64,000 nt of DNA from Thermanaerosceptrum fracticalcis (GTDB lineage Bacteria; Bacillota; Peptococcia; DRI-13), in the NCBI RefSeq assembly GCF_000746025.2, contig NZ_CP045798.1, positions 3,207,501 through 3,271,500 on the forward strand. The letters run 5' to 3'. Below, piece by piece: positions 9,234 to 18,339 of this stretch. A program made the translations under genes and the position numbers. Every line of letters begins with the position of its first letter. Positions within the stretch are counted from its first letter, which is position 1. Under the pieces are notes generated by a model. That model saw only the letters and a list, made by a program, of their open reading frames with translations. It had not been told where the DNA came from and did no database searches.

Positions 9234-10493
9234 ATGGGCCAGGATAATATCTTAAGAGAGATATTTTTTGATGAGAACAAGCATTGGGAAAAGTTTGTTA
9301 ATAAATACGAAGACAGAATACGTCCTGTTGTGATAAAGGAAATCAATAAATTTAATCGATGTGGACAAAAAGAAGCAGGATTTACTCTGTTCGCATGTCC
9401 GGTATGTGGAGAAATGAAAATAGTTCCTCACACGTGTAAGGGACGTTTTTGTACATCGTGCGCAACCGGATACACCCAAGAATGGAGTCGAGAAACCAGT
9501 AAAAGAATGTATCCGGTTCCTCATCGCCACATCATGTTTACAGTGGACGAACGTTTGTGGGAAATATTTACCCGTCATAGAGAACTCTTGAAAGATCTAA
9601 TGGACCTGGCAGTAAAAATACTATTAGAATGGCTGAAGAAAAGAGGAAAAGTCAAATCCGGCGCCATGGTAGGAATACATACCTTTGGAGCAAGAATGAA
9701 CTTCAATCCCCATGTACATATCCTAGTAACTGAAGGTGGTTTTGACGGAGCGGGGAAATGGGTTGTTAAAGACTTTATCCCATATGTAATGCTGAGGAAA
9801 AGGTGGCAGGCGGCAGTAATGGAGATGTTGAAGAAAAAACTGCCGGAACAAGAAGTTAAACGATATAAGAAGTTGTTTCAAAAGATATGGGATGATAACC
9901 CTGAAGGATTTGTAATCTATGGTCCGCCCAATAAAAAAGGACAAGGGTCAGTAGAAGCCCAAGTAGGATATATAGGGCGGTACATGAGAAGACCTGCCAT
10001 GGCGTTAAGCAGAATTGTAGACTATGACGGGGAAAATGTAACCTTTAAATACTTTGATAAAACAGAGCAAAAAGAAAAACAAGAAACCATCACCGTAGAA
10101 GAATTCATATCACGGATAATAAGGCATATACCGGATGAGCAATTTAAAACAATCCGGTATTATGGAATTTACTCCAGAAGGAGTAAAAGATTGGCTGACA
10201 AATTAATGGAAGCATACCTGGGAAGGCAGAAAAGAAGGAAAAACGGCCAAAGAGGAAAGCAACGGATAGGCTGGAGAAATAAAATAGAAGAATTCACAGG
10301 AAAAGACCCGTTAGAATGTATGAGATGTAAAGAGATAATGGAATACAAGGGGAAAGTGTGTCTAAAATCAGGGATATTGAAAGTTGTTGATGCCGTAGAT
10401 GACTTTGCTAAAAAAAGACTAAAGGAGTTGGCAGGAATAGATGAGCCCAGTAAGCAGAAAAAGAAAGAAACACGCAAAGAAAAAGCCGCCTAA
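9234..10493 (+). CDS. IS91-family rolling-circle transposase (Y2/HUH)
   Basis: A 419-residue transposase. An N-terminal zinc-binding transposase domain shows CPVC (near residue 62) and CTSC spaced by basic residues. The HUH motif is NPHVHIL (H160-V161-H162). The active-site tyrosine helix reads YIGRY (Y246 and Y250), fitting the two-tyrosine type. A second Cys pair, CMRC, lies near residue 363. The enzyme nicks single-stranded DNA and moves the element by rolling-circle transposition. The start follows AAAGGTGAGAACAT. The gene appears intact, so the copy may be active. Its last 53 nt overlap the next small ORF in another frame. Confidence 0.9.
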   Translation: MGQDNILREIFFDENKHWEKFVNKYEDRIRPVVIKEINKFNRCGQKEAGFTLFACPVCGEMKIVPHTCKGRFCTSCATGYTQEWSRETSKRMYPVPHRHIMFTVDERLWEIFTRHRELLKDLMDLAVKILLEWLKKRGKVKSGAMVGIHTFGARMNFNPHVHILVTEGGFDGAGKWVVKDFIPYVMLRKRWQAAVMEMLKKKLPEQEVKRYKKLFQKIWDDNPEGFVIYGPPNKKGQGSVEAQVGYIGRYMRRPAMALSRIVDYDGENVTFKYFDKTEQKEKQETITVEEFISRIIRHIPDEQFKTIRYYGIYSRRSKRLADKLMEAYLGRQKRRKNGQRGKQRIGWRNKIEEFTGKDPLECMRCKEIMEYKGKVCLKSGILKVVDAVDDFAKKRLKELAGIDEPSKQKKKETRKEKAA

Positions 10494-10695
10494 AGTAGGC
10501 GGCAAGGCAACCATCAAATTTGTTTGTTTGCAGTGTAACATAGAAGAAGACATTCCGAAGGAAGTGGTGGATTACTGCGATATGATGGATGACGGAGATA
10601 TTTCAGTTCCACCAAGGTTTAGTTGTGAGGTTTGTGGCGGTGAGATGCGCCCAAAAGAATACTTAGGTGTGCATGGTATTAAATATGAGTTATAG
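10441..10695 (+). CDS. Small basic zinc-ribbon protein overlapping the transposase
   Basis: An 84-residue ORF whose first 53 nt lie inside the transposase gene in a different frame. The N-terminus is strongly basic (SRKRKKHAKKKPPK). The rest carries two CxxC pairs (CLQC and CEVC), the classic zinc ribbon. Its location between the transposase and the right-hand hairpin suggests it belongs to the insertion element, perhaps as a DNA-binding accessory. No family is recognised. A weak point is the lack of a clear Shine-Dalgarno sequence, although AAAGGAGTTGGCAGG lies 10-20 nt before the ATG. Confidence 0.55.
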   Translation: MSPVSRKRKKHAKKKPPKVGGKATIKFVCLQCNIEEDIPKEVVDYCDMMDDGDISVPPRFSCEVCGGEMRPKEYLGVHGIKYEL

Positions 10696-10702
10696 GAACC
10701 AA

Positions 10703-10732
10703 AGAGCGCGCGACCTTGGTCGCGCTTTTTTT
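10703..10732 (+). terminator. GC-rich hairpin with T tract
   Basis: GCGCGACC and GGTCGCGC form a strong stem-loop followed by TTTTTT. It may act as terminator for the transposase transcript, as the subterminal hairpin of the insertion element, or as both. Confidence 0.75.
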
Positions 10733-10851
10733 AATTATGCTATAAATGGGTAGGATTGGGTGGTTATAATCTAATAGCTTGTAAGTAATCTGGCAAATTT
10801 GATATAATGCAAGGTATGGCAGAGAAGGATGAAGAAGGATGGTGAAGATCA

Positions 10852-11136
10852 ATGAAGATTACCGTTAAAGATGTGGAACATGTGGCCTTGTTAGCCCGCC
10901 TGGATTTGACGGAACAGGATAAGGAAAAATATACCCAGTCTTTAAATGCGATCCTTGAATATATGGAAAAGTTGAACCAGATAGATACCAGCAATGTGGA
11001 GCCTACGGCCCATGTGCTGCCCCTGAAGAATGTGTTTCGGGAAGACAAGCTTCACCGTACTATGGATAAGGAACTGGTGCTGGCCAATGCTCCCGAAGAA
11101 GAAGACGGCTGTTTTAAAGTACCGCGAATTGTGTGA
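10852..11136 (+). CDS. gatC: Asp-tRNA(Asn)/Glu-tRNA(Gln) amidotransferase subunit C
   Basis: A 94-residue GatC. Its N-terminal pattern [20 protein letters not shown] and the C-terminal NVFREDKL motif are typical. It stabilises the GatA-GatB complex, which converts misacylated Glu-tRNA(Gln) or Asp-tRNA(Asn) to the correct aminoacyl-tRNA. The start is preceded by GGATGGTGAAGATCA. It is the first gene of a gatCAB operon, 17 nt from gatA. Confidence 0.95.
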   Translation: MKITVKDVEHVALLARLDLTEQDKEKYTQSLNAILEYMEKLNQIDTSNVEPTAHVLPLKNVFREDKLHRTMDKELVLANAPEEEDGCFKVPRIV

Positions 11137-11153
11137 GGCAAGGAGGGTTCCCC

Positions 11154-12620
11154 ATGGATTTATATAAAAAGACAGCCCATGAACTGAGCAGCCTTTTACA
11201 AAAAAGAGAAGTCAGCAGTGAGGAACTGACCCGCTCAGTGCTTGATCGTATCAATAAGGTAGAGGAAAAGGTTAAGGCTTTTGTCACCGTAACAGGAGAA
11301 CAGGCCCTGGAGCAGGCCCGGGAAATCGATGAAAAGAGGGCCAGGGGGGAAGCGATGTCGCCTTTGGCCGGTATACCCATGGCCATGAAAGACAATATCT
11401 GTACAAAAGGAGTTACCACCACCTGTGCTTCCAAAATCCTCTATAACTTTGTGCCTCCCTACAACGCGACGGTAACGGAAAAGTTGTTGGAGGCAGGGAC
11501 CATACTGTTAGGTAAGTGTAACATGGATGAGTTCGCCATGGGCTCTTCCAACGAAAACTCGGGTTTCTTCCCTACCCGTAACCCCCATGATTTAAGTGCC
11601 GTTCCGGGCGGCTCCAGCGGCGGTGCGGCAGCGGCCGTGGCCGCCGATGAAGCTGTCTTTACCCTGGGTTCTGATACTGGAGGGTCTATTCGCCAGCCTG
11701 CAGCTTTTTGCGGTGTGGTGGGCCTCAAGCCTACCTATGGGTATGTTCCCCGTTATGGGCTTATTGCCTATGCTTCCTCCCTGGACCAGATCGGGCCATT
11801 AACGAAGGATATCACCGACTGCGCCCTGGTTCTTAATGTGATAGCCGGTCATGATCCCAAGGATTCTACTTCCGCACCGGTGGAGGTTCCCGATTTTACC
11901 CGGTACCTGGTGGACGATGTGAAAGGACTAAAAATCGGTATCCCCAAAGAATATATGGGCGAAGGCATCGATCCCCGCATTGCCGCTTATCTCAAGCAAG
12001 CTGCAGCAAAACTGGAGGAGCTTGGCGCGGTGTGTGAGGAAGTCTCCTTACCTCATACCGAATATGCCCTGCCTGCCTACTACATCATCGCCTCGGCGGA
12101 AGCCAGCTCTAATCTGGCCCGTTACGACGGTGTGCGCTACGGCCTGCGTGTTGAGGCCGAGGATGTCATTTCCATGTTCTGCAAGACCCGGAGCCAGGGC
12201 TTTGGGGAAGAGGTAAAGCGTAGGATTATGCTGGGTACTTATGCCTTGAGTTCCGGTTATTATGATGCTTACTACCTGAAAGCCCTCAAGGTGCGTACCC
12301 TGATTAAAAGAGACTTTGACCAGGCCTTTCTTAAATATGACTGTCTCTTGACACCGACCAGTCCTACCACGGCCTTCAAATTCGGGGAGAAAGTCAATGA
12401 TCCCCTGGCCATGTATTTATCTGATGTATGTACGATTCCTATTAACCTGGCGGGTGTACCCGGCTTATCCCTACCTTTCGGTACGGTAGAAGGGCTGCCC
12501 GTGGGTATCCAGTTCATTGGCAAGCCCTTTGGCGAAGGTACGCTCCTGCGTGTGGGCTATGCCCTGGAACAAAATACCGACCTGACGAAACCCAAAGCTC
12601 AAATGGAAGGGGTGATCTAG
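11154..12620 (+). CDS. gatA: Asp-tRNA(Asn)/Glu-tRNA(Gln) amidotransferase subunit A
   Basis: A 488-residue amidase-signature enzyme that releases ammonia from glutamine and feeds it to GatB. The catalytic Ser-cisSer-Lys elements are seen as MKDNICTKG (Lys) and [12 protein letters not shown] with [12 protein letters not shown]. The ATG at 11154 has AAGGAGGG eight nt upstream; a 7-codon in-frame extension overlapping gatC lacks such a site. The C-terminal region ([18 protein letters not shown]) is typical. It is followed after one nucleotide by gatB. Confidence 0.96.
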   Translation: MDLYKKTAHELSSLLQKREVSSEELTRSVLDRINKVEEKVKAFVTVTGEQALEQAREIDEKRARGEAMSPLAGIPMAMKDNICTKGVTTTCASKILYNFVPPYNATVTEKLLEAGTILLGKCNMDEFAMGSSNENSGFFPTRNPHDLSAVPGGSSGGAAAAVAADEAVFTLGSDTGGSIRQPAAFCGVVGLKPTYGYVPRYGLIAYASSLDQIGPLTKDITDCALVLNVIAGHDPKDSTSAPVEVPDFTRYLVDDVKGLKIGIPKEYMGEGIDPRIAAYLKQAAAKLEELGAVCEEVSLPHTEYALPAYYIIASAEASSNLARYDGVRYGLRVEAEDVISMFCKTRSQGFGEEVKRRIMLGTYALSSGYYDAYYLKALKVRTLIKRDFDQAFLKYDCLLTPTSPTTAFKFGEKVNDPLAMYLSDVCTIPINLAGVPGLSLPFGTVEGLPVGIQFIGKPFGEGTLLRVGYALEQNTDLTKPKAQMEGVI

Positions 12621-12621
12621 G

Positions 12622-14067
12622 TTGTCTGCCCAGTATGAAGTGGTCATCGGCCTGGAAGTCCATGCCGAATTAAAGACAGATACGAAAATCTTTTGCTCCT
12701 GTCCCACGGAATTTGGCGGGGAGGAGAACACCCATGTCTGCCCTGTGTGCTTAGGGTTACCGGGTGTGCTGCCTGTTTTGAACAAAAAGGTTTTAGAATA
12801 TGCGGTGCGGGCCGGCCTGGCTTTAAATTGTGAGATTGCCAGTTTTAGTAAATTTGACAGAAAAAATTATTTCTATCCCGACCTGCCCAAGGCCTACCAG
12901 ATTTCCCAGTACGATCTGCCTATCTGCAAAAAGGGGTACCTGGAAATTGAGGTGAATGGCCGGAAAAAGACCATAGGCATTACCCGTGTCCATATGGAAG
13001 AAGATGCGGGCAAACTTGTCCACGGCGGGGCTACCATTGCCACCTCCCGCTATTCCCTGGTAGACTACAACCGTACCGGGGTGCCTCTCATTGAGATTGT
13101 TTCCGAGCCCGATATGCGCTCGGCGGAAGAGGCCCGGGCTTATATGGAAAAGCTTAAGGCGATACTGGAGTACACCGGTGTCTCTGATGTGCGCATGGAG
13201 CAAGGGTCGCTCCGCTGTGACGCCAACATCTCCTTGAGGCCCATGGGCGCGAAAGAATTTGGGACTAAAACAGAAATCAAGAACCTTAACTCTTTCAGGG
13301 CCTTGCAAAAGGCTATTGAATACGAAATAGAAAGGCAAAGGGATATCCTGGAAGAGGGGGGCAAAATCATCCAGGAAACCCGTTCCTGGGACGAAGGCAA
13401 AGGGGTTACTGTATCCCTGAGGAGCAAAGAGGAGGCCCACGATTACCGGTATTTCCCTGACCCGGACCTGGTGCCTGTGGTCATAGATCCCCAGTGGGTT
13501 CAGGAAATCAGGGATTCCCTGCCCGAACTTCCCGACGCCAAGAGGGAACGTCTCGTTCAAGAAATGGGCTTATCGGAATATGATGCCGGCATTATTACGG
13601 GGAGCCGTGCCCTGGCCGATTTCTTCGACCAGGTGGTGGCTGAATATAACGAGCCGAAAACAGTGGCCAACTGGATTATGGGCGAATTCCTGCGTCTCTT
13701 GAATGCTAATAACCTGGAGGTAGCCGAAAGTAAAGTAAAACCCCGCAGCCTGGCGGCGTTGTTAAAGGCTCAGGCCGAAGGGACCATCAGCGGCAAAATG
13801 GCCAAGACTGTATTTGAAGAAATGTTTGAGACCGGCAAAGAGCCGGAAACCATTATTAAAGAAAAAGGAATGGTTCAAATCTCCGACGAAGGGGCCCTGG
13901 CTGCCGTGGTGGAGAAGGTGATTGCGGCCAACCCGCAGTCGGTGGAAGACTATAAGGCCGGTAAAGAAAAAGCCATCGGTTTCCTGGTGGGCCAGGTGAT
14001 GAAAGAGACCAAGGGCCAGGCCAACCCCGGTCTGGTCAACAAGCTCTTAAAAGATAAGCTTGGCTAA
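12622..14067 (+). CDS. gatB: Asp-tRNA(Asn)/Glu-tRNA(Gln) amidotransferase subunit B
   Basis: A 481-residue GatB with a TTG start directly after the gatA stop; GGAAGGGGTGA within the end of gatA serves as ribosome site. It binds the misacylated tRNA, activates the side-chain carboxylate with ATP and transfers ammonia from GatA. Signatures are [10 protein letters not shown] at the N-terminus, a cysteine-rich [18 protein letters not shown] zinc-type region, [14 protein letters not shown], and the C-terminal GatB/Yqey tail domain (about 330-480) that contacts tRNA. Together with GatC and GatA it forms a complete operon. Confidence 0.96.
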   Translation: MSAQYEVVIGLEVHAELKTDTKIFCSCPTEFGGEENTHVCPVCLGLPGVLPVLNKKVLEYAVRAGLALNCEIASFSKFDRKNYFYPDLPKAYQISQYDLPICKKGYLEIEVNGRKKTIGITRVHMEEDAGKLVHGGATIATSRYSLVDYNRTGVPLIEIVSEPDMRSAEEARAYMEKLKAILEYTGVSDVRMEQGSLRCDANISLRPMGAKEFGTKTEIKNLNSFRALQKAIEYEIERQRDILEEGGKIIQETRSWDEGKGVTVSLRSKEEAHDYRYFPDPDLVPVVIDPQWVQEIRDSLPELPDAKRERLVQEMGLSEYDAGIITGSRALADFFDQVVAEYNEPKTVANWIMGEFLRLLNANNLEVAESKVKPRSLAALLKAQAEGTISGKMAKTVFEEMFETGKEPETIIKEKGMVQISDEGALAAVVEKVIAANPQSVEDYKAGKEKAIGFLVGQVMKETKGQANPGLVNKLLKDKLG

Positions 14068-14073
14068 TTTACG

Positions 14074-14277
14074 TTATCCGATAACCGATTTCCGACTTCC
14101 GATTATTTTTACGATGTCCGAATGCCGACATCCGAATTAATTATTAATTTTAGGACGTAAGTTTTCTTACGTCTTGTTTTTTTAGCACACCATTGTATTT
14201 CTTGATATAATTTAGTTCATGAGTTACCTCTTAGGGAATATAGTTTTAACATCGGATATCGGAGTCAGATGTCGTTA
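14074..14277. repeat. Intergenic degenerate ATCCGA/TCGGAT repeat tract (copy 1)
   Basis: Non-coding DNA between gatB and the next gene contains short repeats of the type CCGATTTCCGACTTCCGA and CGACATCCGA. It ends with TCGGATATCGGA (14252-14263) followed by GTCAGATGTCGTT. The same 12-mer recurs at 18446-18457 in another intergenic tract. It looks like a dispersed non-coding repeat family decayed by drift. Confidence 0.45.
14154..14183 (+). terminator. gatCAB operon terminator
   Basis: GACGTAAG (14154-14161) pairs with CTTACGTC (14166-14173) around a TTTT loop and is followed by TG and eight T residues. Confidence 0.9.
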
Positions 14278-14301
14278 AAAGAAGAAGAGGAGGTGGCAGG
14301 A

Positions 14302-15036
14302 ATGGAAGAGGAGTTAAGACCGGTGAACCCGGGATGGTCAGTACTTGAAGCCCTCTCCGTAATCATCATAGTGTTTGCTGCAGGTATTTTTATTCCCTTT
14401 AAGAAAATGTCCTGGTTTAAATTTTTAGCTGCTTTGGTTAGCCCAGATAATCCTTTGCTGGGCCAGGTCTTCTGGAGTGGAATTGTTCAAGGCGGTTTAT
14501 TTATTGCTCTCATTGCCTACTTCCTGAGGCGAAGATATGATTTACCCTGGTCCCGGGTGGGGTTGATTTCCGATGAGGAAAAACGCTGGTTTTGGACGGG
14601 GCTGAAACAGGGAGTTGTACTGTTTATTCTTGTAGTAATTCTCGGTATCATCATCACCATACTCTTCCCCATTAAGGTAGAACCTCAACCTATTGCCGAA
14701 ATTATTATGTCTGCTAGAAGCTTTCGTGAAATGTTGTTGCCCCTTTTTGTTGCCGCAGTGATGGCACCCATCAGTGAGGAATTGTATTTCCGGGGGTTCC
14801 TCTACCCGGCATTGAAAAACTGGCTGGGGAGGATTCCCGCGTTGCTGATTGCCAGTTCATTTTTTGGCCTGGTTCATTTTGATTTGATTCGTTTTATACC
14901 CATTACGTTGGGAGGAATCTGGTTAACCCTGCTTTACGAACAAACAGGGTCTTTATATACCTCCATTACAGCCCATGCTGTGTGGAATACCCTTATGGTG
15001 CTGTTAATTTTCTGGGGAGCCAATATAGGGGCATAG
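14302..15036 (+). CDS. CPBP-family intramembrane metalloprotease (CAAX-like)
   Basis: A 244-residue membrane protein with six to eight hydrophobic segments and the CPBP (Abi) motifs: EELYFRGFLYP (motif 1, EExxxR), FFGLVHFD (motif 2, FxxxH) and ITAHAVWN (motif 3, HxxxN). The family cleaves prenylated or other membrane peptides, and in bacteria often serves bacteriocin immunity or protein processing; the substrate here is unknown. I use the ATG at 14302 because AGAGGAGGTGGCAGGA precedes it. The ATG at 14269 lies in the intergenic repeat and has no ribosome site. A second CPBP gene follows, so this is a tandem pair. Confidence 0.85.
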   Translation: MEEELRPVNPGWSVLEALSVIIIVFAAGIFIPFKKMSWFKFLAALVSPDNPLLGQVFWSGIVQGGLFIALIAYFLRRRYDLPWSRVGLISDEEKRWFWTGLKQGVVLFILVVILGIIITILFPIKVEPQPIAEIIMSARSFREMLLPLFVAAVMAPISEELYFRGFLYPALKNWLGRIPALLIASSFFGLVHFDLIRFIPITLGGIWLTLLYEQTGSLYTSITAHAVWNTLMVLLIFWGANIGA

Positions 15037-15042
15037 CAAAGA

Positions 15043-15076
15043 AGTCTCCGGTATATGTTAATACCGGGGACTTCTC
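15043..15076 (+). terminator. Hairpin between the two CPBP genes
   Basis: AGTCtCCGGTAT and ATACCGGgGACT form a 12-bp stem with one mismatch around a short loop, but the following T tract (TCTCACTTT) is weak. It may be a leaky terminator or a processing site. Confidence 0.5.
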
Positions 15077-15103
15077 ACTTTACGTTAAAGAAGGTGTAAT
15101 TTT

Positions 15104-15772
15104 ATGAAGACTGGTTTCTGGGAATGGCGGGACGTGGTGGCTGTTTTTGCTCTTCGTTTGCTTCTTGTTTTATTATTTGGACGATTGATACTTCCTTTGC
15201 TGGGGATTACGGATTACCTCAGCTTACAGGTGGTAGACAGCAGTATTTTTATTTTACTTGTGCTTATTTTCTTAAGAATAAAAGGTATCAGTCCAGCTCG
15301 TTTTTTCCCCGACTCTGTCAACGAAGTTATCACCCAACTGACCTGGGGTGCAGTGGTAGGCTTTGCCGTTTTCTTTTTGGGTAACTATGGTGAAAAATTA
15401 GCCTTAAAATACCTGCTGGTGGATGTGGGGCCCCATCCTTTAATCAATTTAACCGCCAACGCCCGCACGTCAGGGCAGTTTTTGTTCCCCTTCCTGGTTG
15501 GGGGATTCCTGGTGCCTGTGGCTGAGGAGTTTTTTTACCGAGGTTTTTTGTATCCCGTTTTACGCCGACACCTGGGTGTACTTTTAGGCATTATTGCTTC
15601 CGGCCTGCTTTTTACCTTAGCGCATTTTAACCAGATCTGGTTTGTCGAGATTTTTCTGGTGGGTGTGATTCTTACCTGGTTGTACCAGCGGTTCGATTCC
15701 TTATTTCCGGGAATTATCGCCCACATTATCCTGAATGGCAGCAGGCTCCTTTCCATATATTTATCCCTCTGA
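15104..15772 (+). CDS. Second CPBP-family intramembrane metalloprotease
   Basis: A 222-residue multi-span membrane protein with the same catalytic set: EEFFYRGFLYP, TLAHFNQIW and IIAHIILNG. It is related to the gene just upstream but is not a close copy, so the duplication is old. The start follows AAAGAAGGTGTAATTTT. It ends 63 nt before an amidohydrolase-like gene on the same strand and may share its transcript. Confidence 0.85.
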   Translation: MKTGFWEWRDVVAVFALRLLLVLLFGRLILPLLGITDYLSLQVVDSSIFILLVLIFLRIKGISPARFFPDSVNEVITQLTWGAVVGFAVFFLGNYGEKLALKYLLVDVGPHPLINLTANARTSGQFLFPFLVGGFLVPVAEEFFYRGFLYPVLRRHLGVLLGIIASGLLFTLAHFNQIWFVEIFLVGVILTWLYQRFDSLFPGIIAHIILNGSRLLSIYLSL

Positions 15773-15835
15773 CATAAAGGACCTGGGCTATCGATGTAGA
15801 ATTAAGAGGAGAGTCCAAAATAGAGGAGTGAAAGA

Positions 15836-16576
15836 TTGCGCTGGATAAAAATAGGCCTGTTAGCGCTGGTTCTGGGGATTACCAGTTATTTTTTGAGCCT
15901 CAATATCTTCACAAGTCTCAAAGTACAGGGTTACAGCTACCTGTTCCGGGCCAAAGAGCCTTATGACCTGGTGGTTAAACACGCCTTAATCCTCGACGGT
16001 TCGGGCATAAATGGAAAATTCCGCGGGGACATTGCCATCAGGGATGGCTGCATTGTGGGGGTCGGATACGTAAATCCCAAAGACTCTCCTGTTTTGGAAG
16101 CAGGAGGGCTTACAGTGCTTCCTTTTCTGGTTCCTGTGGAAAAAGGTGAGGAAGTAGTAGAACATCTTTTACTGACCAGCTATCCCCGATACCCGGCAGA
16201 AGACATTTTTCTTATAGATCCTCCTTATACCGGTTTGAGTCTGCGGCAGGCTTCCCGGGTGCAAGGGGTTACCCCGGAGCAGATGGTGAAAATGCTCTCT
16301 GCAGGAGACAATACCAGGAAAGCTTTGCTTCTCCCCCTGAGTTCCCTGGAAAAGGGGGCGGAGGAGGAGAAAGACTTGGTGGCCGGTCTCACGGGATTTC
16401 GCGCCCAGCTTTTGGGTAAAGAGAGCGAAGGAGTAATAAAAACAGGTTATAAGGCCAATCTGTATTTCTTTAAAACTTATGAGTATGAAGGGGACAAGCT
16501 GGCGGAAATCCTGAAAAAAGGGGAGTTCCCCTATCCTGTTTACCTGGTACGGGAGGGGAAAGTAGTTAGTCAATAA
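15836..16576 (+). CDS. Membrane-anchored amidohydrolase-like protein lacking the catalytic barrel
   Basis: A TTG-start ORF of 246 residues preceded by AGAGGAGTGAAAGA. Residues 6-25 form one membrane anchor. The next part (YDLVVKHALILDGSG, DIAIRDGCIVGVG) is the N-terminal beta-sandwich of D-aminoacylase/dihydroorotase-type amidohydrolases. The end (TGYKANLYFF, YLVREGKVV) matches their C-terminal sandwich strands. The central TIM barrel is reduced to about 110 residues and the HxH metal motif is absent, so hydrolase activity is unlikely. It could be a decayed enzyme or a repurposed scaffold. The intact frame and good ribosome site suggest it is maintained. It overlaps the convergent downstream gene by 11 nt. 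Confidence 0.7.
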   Translation: MRWIKIGLLALVLGITSYFLSLNIFTSLKVQGYSYLFRAKEPYDLVVKHALILDGSGINGKFRGDIAIRDGCIVGVGYVNPKDSPVLEAGGLTVLPFLVPVEKGEEVVEHLLLTSYPRYPAEDIFLIDPPYTGLSLRQASRVQGVTPEQMVKMLSAGDNTRKALLLPLSSLEKGAEEEKDLVAGLTGFRAQLLGKESEGVIKTGYKANLYFFKTYEYEGDKLAEILKKGEFPYPVYLVREGKVVSQ

Positions 16577-17660
16577 AGACTTCTTCATGACTTGTTTTGA
16601 GATTGGCGGACTGGTTATAGCCCTGGTGGAGGCGGTCTAAATAATAACGTTCGCCGTTTAGATGGAAAAAAGAACTTAATTCACAGAAATGGGGTATCTT
16701 ACTTTCGCACTCCAGGATTTCCACCATGTCATTTTTAATGGTGTAGATAATCTGATGGTTTACCGTTATATCCGGTTCACTGTTAGGGGATAGATAACTG
16801 GTCCCCTGGGAGAGGAGGTAAACATACTGGATGGGGTGTTTTTCTCCTTTGGTGAAGACCAGGAACTGGGCCTTTAACTCCTCGGGAAACCGGGACAAGG
16901 TAAATTCCCCTAAAGGGACATTGACGTTACGGCGGACAGGGGCCGGTTTACCTGTAACCGGATCGGGGGGAAAATGAAAGCTAATCTCACCGAAGGAAAC
17001 GAAACAGGGTGTTTCACCTTCAGAAATAAGCAGAAAATAAAAAAAGTCGTCAAAGGACAGTTCTTCTTTGAGGAGTACTTTTAGTTTATGACTATCCCTG
17101 GTCCCGGCTTTCACCAAGAGAGTAAGCCGGGCCTGTTTGAGAACTGATTTTACCGAGAGGTTAACGAAGCGGGAAAGAAAAGAGATGCTACGCAGTTTGG
17201 TAGGGGCGGGAATGATAGAGTCCAGCAAAGGGTTTTCCAGGTTGATGGTACTTCTCAGGAGCTGGCGGAAAAACAGGGTGGCATAAATCCCAATTATTAA
17301 AGGAAGGGAACGCAGGATGATCTCGGGGGAAAAGGGCGGCTCATAATATAAAAAGAGGAGTCCTACCCAAATAACCAGGATGAAGATGATATTAAGGTCT
17401 ATATAGCGTAAAATCATACGGCGGGGATTTTGGGGGAAAATATAGTGCATCTGGTATTTTTCAATCAGGTTATACATTTTCCCGGTAAGATTGATTTCAC
17501 TGCGGTAGGACAGGTTGATAAATTCTTCCAGGACGTCTTGCAAGCGTTCCAGGCGTCTCTGCACAATTAAGGAGATAAAGATACCCACTGAACCCAAAAG
17601 GGTTAAAAGACCGCTGGCTACAGCCAGCATGACATAGGGATAAATTTTGTCGCTGAACAC
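16566..17660 (-). CDS. Uncharacterised membrane protein, 364 aa
   Basis: A minus-strand gene starting at GTG 17660 with AAAAAGGTGATTCC upstream; a longer in-frame ORF would overlap its neighbour and is rejected. An N-terminal hydrophobic segment (about residues 9-32) is followed by a charged stretch and two more membrane segments near 84-125. The rest, about 230 residues, is a soluble domain with a motif FDDFFYFLLISEGETPC and no recognised family. It follows a second minus-strand gene by 13 nt, so the two form an operon. Its 3' end overlaps the amidohydrolase-like gene tail to tail. Confidence 0.65.
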   Translation of the reverse strand: MFSDKIYPYVMLAVASGLLTLLGSVGIFISLIVQRRLERLQDVLEEFINLSYRSEINLTGKMYNLIEKYQMHYIFPQNPRRMILRYIDLNIIFILVIWVGLLFLYYEPPFSPEIILRSLPLIIGIYATLFFRQLLRSTINLENPLLDSIIPAPTKLRSISFLSRFVNLSVKSVLKQARLTLLVKAGTRDSHKLKVLLKEELSFDDFFYFLLISEGETPCFVSFGEISFHFPPDPVTGKPAPVRRNVNVPLGEFTLSRFPEELKAQFLVFTKGEKHPIQYVYLLSQGTSYLSPNSEPDITVNHQIIYTIKNDMVEILECESKIPHFCELSSFFHLNGERYYLDRLHQGYNQSANLKTSHEEVFID

Positions 17661-17673
17661 GGAATCACCTTTT

Positions 17674-18288
17674 TCAGAAAGTTTCCAGGTTGAAACGGTG
17701 GTTTTTGGCATTGTCGGCCAAATCCGGGAAACCGCTCTCATTAGCCCGGATTTCTAAGTTATGCAGGAAATGCTGGATAGAGCTGGTGTGTAATCCTTTT
17801 TGGGCGGCAAGTTTACCCATGGTGGAAACTTTGTTGAGGAAGACCTGGCAGCCTTTATCTAATTTATGGTCTACCAGATAGATGCCCATGGCATGAAAAC
17901 AAAGGCTTAAATACTCCCAGAGCAGGTCGGTAAAAGGATAATATTCCATCAGGCCGTAAAGATAAATCTGATAGATACAGTTTAAATAACACATGGTGCA
18001 GTATTCCTGATTTTCTTCATTTACCTTGAACAGATAGGACTTTAGCAGTTCGTTGATGCCAAAGCGTGTAAGGTCGAAAGGGCCTTTTTCCATGGACTCC
18101 AGGATGAGGCCGAGGCCTTTAATCAAAGGATCCGAAGGGGGAACCTGGTCTTTAGCTTCTCTAAGCAGTTCGTCCTCTATTAACTGAGAGGAAGAGATGT
18201 CCAGGTATTGGGGATTTCCCTGGATGCAGAGGGGCTCTGACAGTATTTTCTGGAGGTTTTCCACATACAAAGATGTATCGTAATTCAT
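17674..18288 (-). CDS. Uncharacterised soluble protein, 204 aa
   Basis: The first gene of the minus-strand pair. The ATG at 18288 has AGGGTGATGAG just upstream; the 48 extra codons of the longer frame run into the intergenic repeat and are left out. The product is mostly helical in appearance, with a cysteine-containing segment (YCTMCYLNCIYQIYLYG) near residues 95-112, and no membrane segment. No family is recognised. The 13-nt gap to the membrane-protein gene suggests the products act together at the membrane. Confidence 0.65.
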   Translation of the reverse strand: MNYDTSLYVENLQKILSEPLCIQGNPQYLDISSSQLIEDELLREAKDQVPPSDPLIKGLGLILESMEKGPFDLTRFGINELLKSYLFKVNEENQEYCTMCYLNCIYQIYLYGLMEYYPFTDLLWEYLSLCFHAMGIYLVDHKLDKGCQVFLNKVSTMGKLAAQKGLHTSSIQHFLHNLEIRANESGFPDLADNAKNHRFNLETF

Positions 18289-18339
18289 CTCATCACCCTG
18301 ACTACTAGTTTCCCAGAGCCAGGTTATTTTTATGCTGGG

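Larger units (their letters stand above)
9164..10735 (+). mobile_element. IS91-like (HUH transposase) insertion element, approximate limits
   Basis: The limits are set by two hairpins bracketing the transposase. CCCTTG/CAAGGG (9164-9180) is followed by six T residues, and a GC-rich inverted repeat (AGCGCG...CGCGCT, about 10705-10729) is followed by T. IS91-like elements lack terminal inverted repeats and target duplications and use subterminal hairpins. The real ends therefore cannot be fixed from one copy. It inserted between the acetate operon and gatC without visibly breaking a gene. Confidence 0.5.

Noticed and set aside
12823-13560. 245-codon minus-strand ORF within gatB
   Set aside because: The plus-strand gatB is certain and the opposite frame has no independent support.
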